A stretch of DNA of 64,000 bases from Corynebacterium sp. p3-SID1056 (GCF_025152525.1 NZ_JALXXL010000003.1:62001-126000), one strand, 5' to 3'; counted from the first letter of the stretch, positions 26,530 to 36,481 are shown. Notes: generated by a model from the sequence alone, not told the origin. Program-made: numbers and translations.

Positions 26530-26898
26530 CTAGGCAAGCGCCTCGAGGAATTGGTCGAGGCTCGCCCCCGCTTCCTCCTCTTCGACGCCTTCCAGCACTG
26601 CCGCCGCGGCCTCGGCCGCCTCCTCGCTCACTTGGGCAGGGCGGTTGCGGATGAAGGCATAGGTATCGGCCACTTCGCCGGCAGAAAAAGGAGCCCCGGC
26701 CCAGATGGCGACGATCGTTGCGGCCGCGCGGGCGTTGAGCAGTTCGTCCTCGCTGACGGAATCGGGGTTTTGGTTGGCGGCCAACAACGCGGCGTCGATA
26801 ATCGCCTGCTCGATCTCGTCCTCCTCGAGCGAGTCGAGCTCATCGAGAAAATCGACATTGGCTTCGACGGAGAAGATCTCCTCATCCCACGCGCTCAT
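26530..26898 (-). CDS. DUF4259-like small acidic protein
   Basis: This 122-residue acidic helical protein starts MSAWDEEIFSVEANVDFLDE, resembling the DUF4259 pattern. Runs of Glu occur near the C-terminus. Function is unknown. The ATG at 26898 is preferred to the one at 26904 because AAAGGAG would abut the latter, whereas it lies 6 nt from the former. It may be the first gene of the tmk-mtrAB operon. Confidence 0.72.
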   Translation of the reverse strand: MSAWDEEIFSVEANVDFLDELDSLEEDEIEQAIIDAALLAANQNPDSVSEDELLNARAAATIVAIWAGAPFSAGEVADTYAFIRNRPAQVSEEAAEAAAAVLEGVEEEEAGASLDQFLEALA

Positions 26899-27031
26899 CG
26901 GCATCTCCTTTCCTGGTTGGGCGCTTTTTGCGCACTTGCCATAGGTCTACCATGAATTGCCGCCTGCCGGCGGGGAGCAATTGATGATGTGTTTGTGATC
27001 ACTTAGGCAGGAGAATTCATAACAAGCGTGC

Positions 27032-27061
27032 TATAACAACTGCAGCAGAGTGATTGTTATA
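27032..27061. repeat. 8-bp inverted repeat, possible operator
   Basis: TATAACAA and TTGTTATA are perfect inverted arms with a 14-bp spacer, so their centres lie 22 bp apart, two helical turns. It lies 40 bp before the gene at 27102, in its promoter region. Confidence 0.6.
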
Positions 27062-27101
27062 AGGTTGTGACAATTTCGCGTCGAGAAAGAAAGGGGGCGC
27101 T

Positions 27102-27935
27102 GTGGACAACCAGAAGCCGCGCGTCGGCATCTTTATGGCGGCAGGCATCGTCGCCGCCATCGTCATTGGTTTCGTCGTCTGGAACGCCTCCTCTTCCGAC
27201 CGCTCCGCGCAAGCCGGTTACGTATCCGAAACGGAAACCAAGCGGGCGCAAGAGGAAAGCCCCGTGTCAAAGACCTCCAAGGTCACCTCCGAGGAGGACG
27301 ACTCGACAGAGTCGCGCCGCGAATCGAGGCAGCGCTCCGACGCACCGCGCAACACGGCACCCCAGCCGCAGGTCAACCTCGCACAGCCCAGCAACGATGG
27401 CCAGGACGAGGCCTACAGCCTCAACTCCGACCCGTACGCACCGCAGCACGCGGTCGTCGGCACCGCGCAGCAGCAGGCAGCAACGCGCGTCTTCCGCCCC
27501 ACAAACGTGGTGCCCACCACCGTCATCGCAAGCAGCGCCGCAAGCGCCCCGGCGACCGGTGACAACGGCGTGCAGAGCGTCGAGGGTTCCCCGGCCACGG
27601 AGACCCCGCAGGATACTGCGGCCCCGAGCACGTCGGGCGCGCCGGGCGAGTCCGACTCGACCACGGCGCCGGCACCCGCTACCGAGCCAACGCCTACGAC
27701 GCCGAGCAGCGAGCAGCCCCAGGAGACACCGTCCGGGGCGGCCCCGATGCAGTCACCGAGCGCGGCCGCCGAATCGGCCGTGGAAAGCGCTGCGGATGAG
27801 GCGCACAGCCAGGTCGAACAGGGTGTCCAAAACTCTCCCGCGCCGGCCCCACAAGAGGCGAATACTCCCTTGCACGGCATCTCGTCTGAGGCGCAGCAGG
27901 CGTGGAACCGCTGGCTCGGCAATTTCCGCCGCTAG
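27102..27935 (+). CDS. Membrane-anchored Pro/Ser/Thr-rich hypothetical protein
   Basis: I do not recognise this 277-residue protein. It has a short cytoplasmic N-terminus, one membrane helix (about residues 9-28), then a long low-complexity exterior rich in Ala, Pro, Ser, Thr, Glu and Gln, ending with a more ordered helix-like tail (SEAQQAWNRWLGNFRR). The GTG start has AAAGGGGG upstream. It resembles wall-spanning stalk proteins. It lies directly before a large surface protein gene on the same strand and may work with it. Confidence 0.75.
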   Translation: MDNQKPRVGIFMAAGIVAAIVIGFVVWNASSSDRSAQAGYVSETETKRAQEESPVSKTSKVTSEEDDSTESRRESRQRSDAPRNTAPQPQVNLAQPSNDGQDEAYSLNSDPYAPQHAVVGTAQQQAATRVFRPTNVVPTTVIASSAASAPATGDNGVQSVEGSPATETPQDTAAPSTSGAPGESDSTTAPAPATEPTPTTPSSEQPQETPSGAAPMQSPSAAAESAVESAADEAHSQVEQGVQNSPAPAPQEANTPLHGISSEAQQAWNRWLGNFRR

Positions 27936-27968
27936 CACGCGACTGACATCTCGCGTCCCCTTCCCACC

Positions 27969-27988
27969 GCGCATGAAGTACCATGCGC
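27969..27988. repeat. 7-bp inverted repeat between the two surface genes
   Basis: GCGCATG and CATGCGC are separated by 6 bp. No T-run follows at once, so it is not a typical terminator. Confidence 0.5.
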
Positions 27989-28119
27989 TACTGAAGACTC
28001 TTTAAGGTCACTCCAAGCTGCCATCACCTTTGCACAGCTTTCCCATACGGAATGTCGAGCCGCGCAGAGGCGTCGCACCTTGCCTCACGTCCCGCCGTTA
28101 GCTTCAGAAAGGGAATTCC

Positions 28120-31100
28120 ATGCGGCCGTTTTCCTCTCCCCGATCGCTCAACCTGCGTCCTGCACTCGCTGCGTCGATGGCGGCCACACTGGCGATTTCT
28201 GGCACTGCGGCGGTAAGCATCCCCGCGCCGACGGCGCTTGTCGCGCAGGCAGCAGAGGCAACCGGGGAGCTCAACGCGCAAACGCGCGCGGACAAGGCTT
28301 CCGCGTTGCCGGCGTACGAGGATGGCAAGCACATCGGCGTCGAGGGATACAGCGAATCGGTCCTCCCCTGGTTTCTGAGCTACCAGCCGACCTACGCGAA
28401 TTACTACACCGCCTCCCCAGGCGAGGACTTCAGCATTGCCGCGCCCGAGTACTGGGAGTTTTACCCCGAAGCAGTCCGCCGTACGCCGCCTAAAGAGATC
28501 ACCTACGAAAAGGGGGCGCCGAGTGACGACGCCCGCGTGAACCCGGACTGGGCGAGCGTCAACACCGACGGCAGCGTGGAGGGCACGGTACCCGCAGGCA
28601 CCGCGCCCGGTGCCTACACGCTCCTGGTTAAAGCAACCGCGCCGAAGCGGGGCAGTTTCACAACCGACATCACTCTCTACGTCGGTGAGAAAGACGCCTT
28701 AAGCTACGACCAGCTTCCCGATTACGTCCGCTACCAGCCGAAGTTCCCCCGCCACCCGCTGGTCTTGCAGCCGGGAGAGACGGAGGAAATTGACGGTGTG
28801 GCGTGGAGTGATCTGATCCGCTACGGCGATACGGAAGAAGTCGACGCGAACGACCGGAACTTCGACCCGTCGAACCCCGCGCACGTGGACAGCCACTGGC
28901 CGCAGATGACCGACGCCAACGGCGACCCGCTGACCGAGACGCTCCAGATCGAAGGCAAGAAGCGCGCAGTGCCCGTCAACGCCCGCGCCAAGTTTGATAC
29001 GCAGTTTGCCAACGATGAAAACAAGGCAAACCGCTTCTGCGATGCCAGTGCGTCGGACAGCGCGTGCGCAGACGGCGACCCCCAAATTCGCATCGAGTAC
29101 AACCCATATGAGTTCCCCGTCAACAAGGACCCGGAGGCCGAAAAGCAGTACCGGATCTTTTCCGACATTCACATCACTGCTGGCAACGAACCGCTCGGCT
29201 ACGTCGAGCTGCCGATTACCTTCAACTACTCTGAAGACGAATCTCGCCGTTCCTGGGACACAATCAACCTGCCGCTGTACATCGGCGCGGTAGACAACGC
29301 CGGGCAGTACAGTCCCGTGCTCGACGGTGCCGCCATCGTCGGGTTACACGGCAGCGAAACGGCCGACATCCCGCGCTTTGTCGACACGCTCGACCCCAAG
29401 CTCGAGGAGGTCGACGCGCCCGAGGGCACGCAGTTTTTCATCCCGAGCGTCCAGGGCGACGTGAACTTCCGCGAATGGGCGAGCATTGAAAACGTCGACG
29501 GCACACCCGTGATTCACCTCGAGCCGGGGGCGAACGAGGCGTTGCTCGGCGGCGAGTCGCACCGCACCCACTTCGTCCCCGTCCAGGCGCAGTTCGCCGA
29601 CGGCACCACCTCCCCCGCCGTCTACCTCCCGGTGACCGTGTACCGGGAAAAGACCGTCTACCCGGGGCGCGGGCCGCAGCCTGCCGGCGTTGCCGTCGAG
29701 GAGGTCATTGAGGGCAAGACCGAGGTCACCGCGAAGGACGCTGCGGGCAACGACGTCGTCGCGAGGTTCAACGCCGACGGTGAGGTCGAACTTGCTCCGA
29801 CTGACAAGGCCACGGGCCCGATCTCGGTCACTATTCACGACCCCAACCTCGGCACCGTGACCAAGAAAATCACCCTCGGTACCACCACAACCGTGGTCGC
29901 CAGCGGCGCCACTGTGTACCCGGACCGCGGCGAGCAGTCCGCGCGGATCCGCATCCACAATATCCACGACGGCCTGACCAAGGTCACCGCGAAGGACGCA
30001 GCTGGCAAGCCCGTGAGCCTCACGCTTGACGACGCAGGCTCGGTCCAGCTCAACCCCACCGCCGAAGCGCAAGGCCCGATCACCGTCACTGTAACCGACC
30101 CCAGCATCGGCACCGTGACCAAGGACGTCACCCTCGGCACCACCGCCGCTGTAACCGGCACGCCCAGCGCGCTCAACCCGAGCGAGGACTCGCAGCCAAC
30201 GGGCCTGCGCGTCACCGGCGGGAAGCAGCCTCAGCTCAGCGCCACGTGGACGGATAAGGACGGCAATACCGGCACGATCCCAGCGAATGCGCTGAAGATC
30301 GACGCTGACGGCAACATCTCGGTTGCCCCGGGCAACGATGCCAAGGGCACTGTCACGCTCACCATCAGCGACGACTCGCTCAGCGAAGCACGCTCCTACG
30401 CACTGCCGGTCAATACGCTCGCGGACCTCAACGCTCCCGTCGCCCGCAAAGGACATAGCGTGACGGTGGGCAACGCCCTGGATGCTCGTCTGGCGCGCTT
30501 CCTCATCACGAACCTTGGTGAGCTCCCGAGCGGGACCACCGCGGACTTTGCGAAAGACGAGGACGACCAAGCGCCGCAGGCAAACGTGCCCGGCGACAAG
30601 GACGTCACCATCGTGGTGACCTACCCGGATGGCTCGCGGGACCACGTCAGCACCACACTCGTGGTGACACCGCGCCCGCTCAACGAGGTCAGGGAACCGG
30701 TCACGCGCCCCCTCACCCTCACGGTCGGCGACGAGCTCGAGGCCAGCGACGCGATCGACAACCCCGAAGAGCTCCAGGCACAGATCGAGTTTGTCGACAA
30801 CGACGAAACCCCGGATACCCACACGGCCGGCACCTACTACCCCAGCATCAAGGTCACCTACAAGGACGGCACTACCGACGTGGTGAAGACCACGGTGAAG
30901 GTGCAGGAACCGCCTGCCGATAACAGCCTCTACCGCCCGAAGTACTCCTCGCCGCAGACCGTGAACCACGACACGCAGGCGTCGACAAACCAGCCCTTCG
31001 AAGGCGCCGCCCCGGACACGCTCACAGCGACCGTGCTTAAGACCCCGGCAGATGCCGTCGGCTGGACCTTCGACATCGACGGCGACGGAGTGATCACGGC

Positions 31101-32763
31101 GACTGCGCCGAGCCTGGAGGAGATGTCGCAGCACTACGCCCGCCTCACCGCTGCGACGGACGTGGACTGGGAGACCATCGAGACCGTGCTCCATTCGATG
31201 GCGCAACCCGAGGTTTTCGTGGACTTCGTCTACGAAGACGGCACGGTGGACACTGAAAGCGTCGTTTTCGAGCTCAATGCTCAGGACGATCGCCCGATCC
31301 TCGACCCGGATGGCGACGCCGACGGTGACACGCACGCCACCCGCAAGGAAGTCGAGCACCGTTCCAACCCCTTCGACCCGGAGGTCGTGCCGGAGGCGCC
31401 AGCACGCTGGGATGCACGCTACGTCAGCGAGGTCTACGCCGGCGAGTTTGTCACCGTGCCGAACGTTGGCGGCATCCCCGATCCCGGTGCCGTCGTTGTT
31501 GTGGAAGGGCCCGCGACCGCCGAGATGACCGAGTCCGGCGACCTGCGGATCACCGCAGAAAAGGACGCCGAGCCAGGCACCCCGATCACCGTGACTGTCC
31601 TCGATGGAGAGGCCAGGTACCTCGGCGCGGTGCGAGTAACGGTGAAGAAGGATCTGCGCACGCCCGCGCAAAAGCGCACCCCGTCCTTTGGCACAGACAC
31701 CGTCCCGGTCAAGCCCAGCAAGAAAGCAACCTCGCCGCGCCCCTACGGTACCGATGCGATGCCAGAAGGCACCGAGGTACTCGGCGTCTTCCCGGACGAT
31801 GCGCCGGGCTGGGCATTCAGCGTGGACGAGGACGCGCGCGTGCACGCCCAGGCCCCGAGCATCCGCGACCTGTCCAAGCACTTCGCCGAGCTCGCGAACA
31901 CGGATACGCGCGACTGGGACACGCTGGTCGCCGCGCTGCGCCCCGTCATCGCACCCGAAGCGTCGGTACGCTTTAGCTACCCCGACGGCTCGAGCTACTT
32001 CGCCGACGTCACCTTCGAGATGGTCGACCAGTCCGGTACCTCCGTGACGTCGCCCGATGGGGACGCCGACGGCGACGGGATCACGAACGCGGACGAAATC
32101 TCCAACGGCTCCAACCCATTCCTCCAGGACGCGGCCAGCCCGAACTGGGACTTCACCGTTGATGACGGCCCGCTGACCCCAGGCGACAGCGTCCGCCTCC
32201 CCAACCGCGGCGGCTTCGTCCCGGAGGATCTGATTGTCGACGTCGATGGGCCCGGCGAGGCCCGCATCGACGACGGCGGCAACCTCATCATCGTGGTGCA
32301 GGAGCAGGCCATTCCCGGCGACCTGATCGTCACAAAGGTCAAGGACAGCGCGGGTGGCGTGATCGATACTGTCACCATCGAGGTCGCGGCGAAGGACACG
32401 CAAACCCCGCCGGCCAAGATTGATACCGGCAAGTGCATCGCCACCGGCGTGGGCTTTGGCCTGCCGCTTTTGGCGCTGATCCCGCTCGGTATCGCTACCC
32501 AGACCGCTATCCCGGGTTTGAGCGACATCGCGGAGCAGGTCTCGCGCCAGCTGGAGCTGGCGAACACGCAGCTGCAACAGCAGCTGGGCATCCTCAACCC
32601 AGCCCTGGCCGAGCAGGCCGCAGCGCTGAACGCGCAGCTGCGGAATGCCCGGATGAACCTGGCGAGCCTGGCCGCTGGGGTCGCACTCATCGCCGCTGGG
32701 GTCACCGCCGCCGTGGTCATCTACGACGCCTGCGCCCCCGGCGAGCTCGGCAGCTCAACGTAA
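28120..32763 (+). CDS. Giant repeat-rich surface protein (YPDG/Rib-like and TSP3 modules)
   Basis: This 1547-residue protein has a signal peptide (cleavage after about residue 45, near QAAEA), an N-terminal unique region to about 510, and three related 80-90 residue repeats from about 513, the first two both containing TAKDAAG. Two Rib/YPDG-like domains follow (VTYPDGS, VTYKDGT). A module of about 250 residues then occurs twice (GWTFDIDGDG near 978, GWAFSVDEDA near 1228), each including a TSP3 calcium motif (DPDGDADGDTH near 1062, SPDGDADGDGI near 1311). The C-terminus has the corynebacterial pattern GKCIATGVGFGLPLLALIPL, a Gln-rich helix and a last membrane helix near 1515-1538. No LPxTG is visible. 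It is probably an adhesin or wall structure protein. AAAGGGAA precedes the ATG. Confidence 0.88.
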   Translation: MRPFSSPRSLNLRPALAASMAATLAISGTAAVSIPAPTALVAQAAEATGELNAQTRADKASALPAYEDGKHIGVEGYSESVLPWFLSYQPTYANYYTASPGEDFSIAAPEYWEFYPEAVRRTPPKEITYEKGAPSDDARVNPDWASVNTDGSVEGTVPAGTAPGAYTLLVKATAPKRGSFTTDITLYVGEKDALSYDQLPDYVRYQPKFPRHPLVLQPGETEEIDGVAWSDLIRYGDTEEVDANDRNFDPSNPAHVDSHWPQMTDANGDPLTETLQIEGKKRAVPVNARAKFDTQFANDENKANRFCDASASDSACADGDPQIRIEYNPYEFPVNKDPEAEKQYRIFSDIHITAGNEPLGYVELPITFNYSEDESRRSWDTINLPLYIGAVDNAGQYSPVLDGAAIVGLHGSETADIPRFVDTLDPKLEEVDAPEGTQFFIPSVQGDVNFREWASIENVDGTPVIHLEPGANEALLGGESHRTHFVPVQAQFADGTTSPAVYLPVTVYREKTVYPGRGPQPAGVAVEEVIEGKTEVTAKDAAGNDVVARFNADGEVELAPTDKATGPISVTIHDPNLGTVTKKITLGTTTTVVASGATVYPDRGEQSARIRIHNIHDGLTKVTAKDAAGKPVSLTLDDAGSVQLNPTAEAQGPITVTVTDPSIGTVTKDVTLGTTAAVTGTPSALNPSEDSQPTGLRVTGGKQPQLSATWTDKDGNTGTIPANALKIDADGNISVAPGNDAKGTVTLTISDDSLSEARSYALPVNTLADLNAPVARKGHSVTVGNALDARLARFLITNLGELPSGTTADFAKDEDDQAPQANVPGDKDVTIVVTYPDGSRDHVSTTLVVTPRPLNEVREPVTRPLTLTVGDELEASDAIDNPEELQAQIEFVDNDETPDTHTAGTYYPSIKVTYKDGTTDVVKTTVKVQEPPADNSLYRPKYSSPQTVNHDTQASTNQPFEGAAPDTLTATVLKTPADAVGWTFDIDGDGVITATAPSLEEMSQHYARLTAATDVDWETIETVLHSMAQPEVFVDFVYEDGTVDTESVVFELNAQDDRPILDPDGDADGDTHATRKEVEHRSNPFDPEVVPEAPARWDARYVSEVYAGEFVTVPNVGGIPDPGAVVVVEGPATAEMTESGDLRITAEKDAEPGTPITVTVLDGEARYLGAVRVTVKKDLRTPAQKRTPSFGTDTVPVKPSKKATSPRPYGTDAMPEGTEVLGVFPDDAPGWAFSVDEDARVHAQAPSIRDLSKHFAELANTDTRDWDTLVAALRPVIAPEASVRFSYPDGSSYFADVTFEMVDQSGTSVTSPDGDADGDGITNADEISNGSNPFLQDAASPNWDFTVDDGPLTPGDSVRLPNRGGFVPEDLIVDVDGPGEARIDDGGNLIIVVQEQAIPGDLIVTKVKDSAGGVIDTVTIEVAAKDTQTPPAKIDTGKCIATGVGFGLPLLALIPLGIATQTAIPGLSDIAEQVSRQLELANTQLQQQLGILNPALAEQAAALNAQLRNARMNLASLAAGVALIAAGVTAAVVIYDACAPGELGSST

Positions 32764-32777
32764 GAAGTAGGGCGAGG

Positions 32778-33986
32778 CTAAACGCTGGCGTAAAACAGCT
32801 CCGCCTGCCCGCCTTGGCGGGCGCGGAACTCGGGCCGCGGGTCGCTGGCGGGGATCCACACCGCCTCACCGGGGCGGAGCGCGCACGTCGCTCCGCCGGG
32901 CGCGCTGCCCTCGGCCTCGCCGCTGGTGCACAGCACGATCGCAGGCCCGTCGGTCTCTACCTTCAGCGTCGCCTCCGCGCTCAGGCGGTGGCGGCTGAGA
33001 CGGAAGTCCTCGATCGGCAGCAGAAACTCCTCGCCGGTCGCATTGGGCTGCGTCTGCGGGCGCGGCGAGGTGAGCGCGGAAAATTTCAGGACCCGCACGA
33101 GTTCGGGCACGTCCACGTGCTTTGAGGTCAGGCCGCCTCGCAAGACGTTGTCGGAGTTCGCCATAATCTCGACGCCGAGCCCGTGCTGGTAGGCGTGCAA
33201 CTGGCCCGCGTCGAGGTACAACGCCTCACCGGGCTGCAAGTTGAAGTAGTTGAGCAAGAGCGCCGCAAGCGCGCCGATATCGCCCGGGTAGGCCTCGACC
33301 AGCTCCAGGTACATCGCCAGCACGTCGTGCATCCAGTCTGCGAGGCGCGCAGGACGCGCTTCCACCAGCACGCGAGCCTTGTGCTCGACCTCCTCCACGA
33401 GCGCCACCGCCGCCTTCCGCGGCAGGGAAACCAGGGTGGTAAACAGCGCCCGCAGGCTCGCCTCTTCGTCCGCGGGATCCACCATCGCGGTGTACCGGTT
33501 CAGCCCCGGGGCATCGAGGACCTCGAGCAGCTCGGCGGTCTGGGTGAAGGGGCGGAATCCCGCCAGCGCCTGGAAGGGCGTGAGCGCCACGATCAATTCC
33601 GGCTTGTGGTTCGGGTCCTTGTAGTTGCGGCGCGGGTCGTGCAGGTCGAGACCGCTGTCCTCTTCCCGCTCGAAGCCCGCGCGGGCCTGCTCCTTCGACG
33701 GGTGCGCCTGTAGCGACAGGGGTGCCCCGGCCGCCAAAAGCTTGAGGAGGAAAGGCAGCTGCTCGCCGAACTTTTCGACGACACGCTCACCCAGCGCCGC
33801 GCGCGGATCGTCGGCAATGCGCTCGTCCAGGCCACGACCGTCGATGGTGGACGGAGCCGCCGGGTGTGCGCCGAACCACAGTTCCGCCTCCGGGTTCGGG
33901 GCGGGGGAAGCGGTGCCGCGCAGGTCTGCGAGCAGCGTGCGCGAGCCCCAGGTGTAGGTGCGCAAGGCCCCCTGTAGGTGCTCCAT
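32778..33986 (-). CDS. manA: Mannose-6-phosphate isomerase, class I
   Basis: This 402-residue zinc enzyme interconverts fructose-6-phosphate and mannose-6-phosphate. Metal and active site residues are seen in LSLQAHPSKEQA, NHKPELIVAL and DAGQLHAYQHGLGVEIMANS. It supplies mannose for GDP-mannose, lipoglycans and protein mannosylation. It is the last of four minus-strand genes (DUF3499, phosphomannomutase, TobH-like, manA). It is convergent with the surface protein gene, 14 bp apart, with no obvious terminator between. Confidence 0.95.
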   Translation of the reverse strand: MEHLQGALRTYTWGSRTLLADLRGTASPAPNPEAELWFGAHPAAPSTIDGRGLDERIADDPRAALGERVVEKFGEQLPFLLKLLAAGAPLSLQAHPSKEQARAGFEREEDSGLDLHDPRRNYKDPNHKPELIVALTPFQALAGFRPFTQTAELLEVLDAPGLNRYTAMVDPADEEASLRALFTTLVSLPRKAAVALVEEVEHKARVLVEARPARLADWMHDVLAMYLELVEAYPGDIGALAALLLNYFNLQPGEALYLDAGQLHAYQHGLGVEIMANSDNVLRGGLTSKHVDVPELVRVLKFSALTSPRPQTQPNATGEEFLLPIEDFRLSRHRLSAEATLKVETDGPAIVLCTSGEAEGSAPGGATCALRPGEAVWIPASDPRPEFRARQGGQAELFYASV

Positions 33987-34046
33987 CGGTGGTCGTGCCT
34001 CGTTTCTGTCGGTTCCTGTCGTATGTCTCTTATGTGCGCGTGACGC

Positions 34047-35063
34047 TTAGAGCGCCGGGTCATCGAGCGCGGTCACGGCGTAGGCGCGCGCCAGCAGTCG
34101 CAGCGCCGCGGCGGATTCTCCGAGGTGCTGCGAGGCGACGGTCTCGGCGCGCATATTGGGCCCGGCCGGTGCTGCGTCGTCCGGCTGCGCCCAGCAAACG
34201 ACCTTCAACGGTACCAGTTCCACCGGGCCATCTAGGAATGGATCGTGGAAGAGATCGTCTACTGCGGGGTCTGCTGCAGCACGCGAACCGCGCGCGAGCT
34301 CGAGGGCCTGCGGGAGTTCATCGGAGCTGACGACGCCGCTCGCCAACCCACGGCACGACCACAACGTGGCAACCAATTGCGCAAGCGCTTCCCCGTGGGG
34401 TGTCAGGCCGGTGTGAACCACGCGCGCGTCGCGAACGAATGCGCGCAGCTGGCGGGCGGCGTTGACGTCTTCGTCGCGCTCCGGGGAGACTGCGGTGAGC
34501 TCGGCGTCCATCTCATCTGCGAGCACCTGGTAGCGCTGCACGAGGACGTCTGCGTCGACCGCGCGAGCTGCGAGCGCGTCGAGGACTGCGGCGACCACAG
34601 CGATCGTGCGCGCAGGCGAAGGCCCCATCGTGGTGGGCAAAGCGGGCACGACCACGGTGGAGCGCGGTGCCTCGTCCACGATCGGCCCGCGCGCGGGACC
34701 GGCGAGGATGGTTGCGGCACCGCGCTGGTCGGCGGTGACCAGCGCGCGCAGGTCGGCATCGCGTTCAGCGGCGTCACCGACCACCACGACCACGTCGAGC
34801 GCGCCCACGTAGCCCGGCAATGTATCGGTGACCACCACCGGCAGCGGCAGCGTCGCGCGGACCTGTACTACCGCGTTCGCAGCAGCGCGCGCGATCTGGT
34901 CGGTCGTGAGCACGACCAGGCTGCGCGGGTGGAGTCCGTGGAGTCTGTCCAGTGACCCGAACACGTCGATAACCGCCCTGACCTGCGCACCCTCGTGGGC
35001 GATGTCGAAAAAGCGGACGGTTTCGCGGTCGTAGTTGCCGGCACCCTCGTAGTAGTCGCTCAT
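34047..35063 (-). CDS. TobH-like protein (Rv3256c type)
   Basis: This 338-residue protein resembles the actinobacterial TobH family, distantly related to phosphosugar isomerases with SIS domains. It lies between phosphomannomutase and manA, as in M. tuberculosis. No catalytic motif is certain. Its C-terminal half contains PLKVVCWAQPDD. The context suggests a supporting role in mannose metabolism, which is inference. Confidence 0.78.
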   Translation of the reverse strand: MSDYYEGAGNYDRETVRFFDIAHEGAQVRAVIDVFGSLDRLHGLHPRSLVVLTTDQIARAAANAVVQVRATLPLPVVVTDTLPGYVGALDVVVVVGDAAERDADLRALVTADQRGAATILAGPARGPIVDEAPRSTVVVPALPTTMGPSPARTIAVVAAVLDALAARAVDADVLVQRYQVLADEMDAELTAVSPERDEDVNAARQLRAFVRDARVVHTGLTPHGEALAQLVATLWSCRGLASGVVSSDELPQALELARGSRAAADPAVDDLFHDPFLDGPVELVPLKVVCWAQPDDAAPAGPNMRAETVASQHLGESAAALRLLARAYAVTALDDPAL

Positions 35064-35089
35064 ACCCCGCGATCTTACGCAGCCAAGCT

Positions 35090-36460
35090 TCAGGCGCGGA
35101 TGATTCCCAGGATCTCCTCAACTAACGCATCGACTTCTGCCGCGGTCTCCGCCTCGACGTTCAGCCGCAGCAGCGGCTCCGTGTTGGAAGCGCGCACGTT
35201 AAACCAAGCCTTGGTGTCTTTCAGCCACACGGTGACGCCGTCGAGGCGGTCGAGTTTGGCGGTGCGTGCGGCGAAGGCGTCGATGACGCGCTGCGTTGCC
35301 GCCTCCTGGTCGCTCACCTCCGAATTGATCTCGCCGGAAGCTGCGTAGCGGTTGTACTCGGCCATCAGCTCGCTCAGCGGCGCGTCCTGCTCCGCGAGCG
35401 CGGCGAGCACGTGCAGCGCCGCGACCAGCCCGGAATCGGCGTTGAAGAAGTCGGCGAAGTAGTAGTGCGCGGAGTGCTCGCCGCCGAAGCGAGCGCCGGT
35501 GCGCGCCATCTCGGCCTTGATGTAGGAGTGGCCAACGCGGGTGCGCACGGGGGTGCCACCGTGCTCAGCGATGATCTCAGGCACCGCCTGCGAAGTGATC
35601 AGGTTGTGAATAATCGTCGCGCCCGGGTGCGCGGCCAGTGTGCGGCGCGCGATCAGTGCGCTTATCGACGACGCACTCACCGGCTCCCCGCGCTCATCCA
35701 CCACAAAGCACCGGTCCGCGTCCCCGTCGAAGGCCAGACCGATGTCCGCGCCCTGCTCCACGGTGAACTTCTGCAGGTCGACCAAGTTCTTCGGGTCCAG
35801 CGGGTTCGCCTCGTGGTTGGGGAAGGTCCCGTCGAGCTCGAAGTAGAGCGGCCGGATATCCATGTCCTCCAGCACGGCCGGCACGGTCAGCCCGGCCATG
35901 CCGTTGGCCGCGTCGACGGCGACGACGAGCGGGCGGCGCGTGGGCACGTCGACAAGCTTGCGCAAGAACGCGGCGTAGTCGGCGAGCACGTCTTCCTCCG
36001 TGATGGTGCCGCTGGTGGCGTCGGTGTCCGGGACGCCGTCGAGAAGCATGCGGGAGATCTCGCCCAAGCCAGTGTCCGTGGAGACCGGGGTGGCGCCCGC
36101 GCGGCACAGCTTGATGCCGTTGTACTGCGCCGGGTTGTGGGAGGCGGTGAACATCGCGCCGGCGCAATTGCGGGTGCCGGCGGCGAAGTAGAGCTCGTCC
36201 GTGCTGGTCAGACCGAGCATGCACACATCGAGGCCCTGCGCGGTCGCGCCTAAAGCGAAGGCCTGCGCCAGCTCAGGCGAGGACGGGCGCATGTCGTAGC
36301 CGACAGCGATCGTGGTCTCCCCCTCGCCGCGCAGGATGTGGGCGAAGGCGGCGCCGACGGTGCGGACAAAGTCGGCGTCGATTGTCTCGCCGATCACGCC
36401 GCGCACGTCGTACGCCTTGATCACGTTCTTCAGGGATGCTTCGGTATGTGCAATTGCCAT
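35090..36460 (-). CDS. manB: Phosphomannomutase/phosphoglucomutase
   Basis: This 456-residue alpha-D-phosphohexomutase converts mannose-6-phosphate to mannose-1-phosphate. Motifs are the phosphoserine loop TASHNPAQYNGIKL, the metal loop DGDADRC, the sugar loop GGEHSAHYYF, and the phosphate loop RASNTEPLLRL. It is downstream of DUF3499 by 21 bp and upstream of the TobH-like gene by 26 bp. Orthologues are called ManB or PmmA. Confidence 0.95.
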   Translation of the reverse strand: MAIAHTEASLKNVIKAYDVRGVIGETIDADFVRTVGAAFAHILRGEGETTIAVGYDMRPSSPELAQAFALGATAQGLDVCMLGLTSTDELYFAAGTRNCAGAMFTASHNPAQYNGIKLCRAGATPVSTDTGLGEISRMLLDGVPDTDATSGTITEEDVLADYAAFLRKLVDVPTRRPLVVAVDAANGMAGLTVPAVLEDMDIRPLYFELDGTFPNHEANPLDPKNLVDLQKFTVEQGADIGLAFDGDADRCFVVDERGEPVSASSISALIARRTLAAHPGATIIHNLITSQAVPEIIAEHGGTPVRTRVGHSYIKAEMARTGARFGGEHSAHYYFADFFNADSGLVAALHVLAALAEQDAPLSELMAEYNRYAASGEINSEVSDQEAATQRVIDAFAARTAKLDRLDGVTVWLKDTKAWFNVRASNTEPLLRLNVEAETAAEVDALVEEILGIIRA

Positions 36461-36481
36461 GCGCGATATTCTACGCGCTGG

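Noticed and set aside
29344..32577. 1077-codon open frame antisense to the giant surface protein
   Set aside because: It is a shadow of a repeat-rich, well-structured protein on the plus strand.
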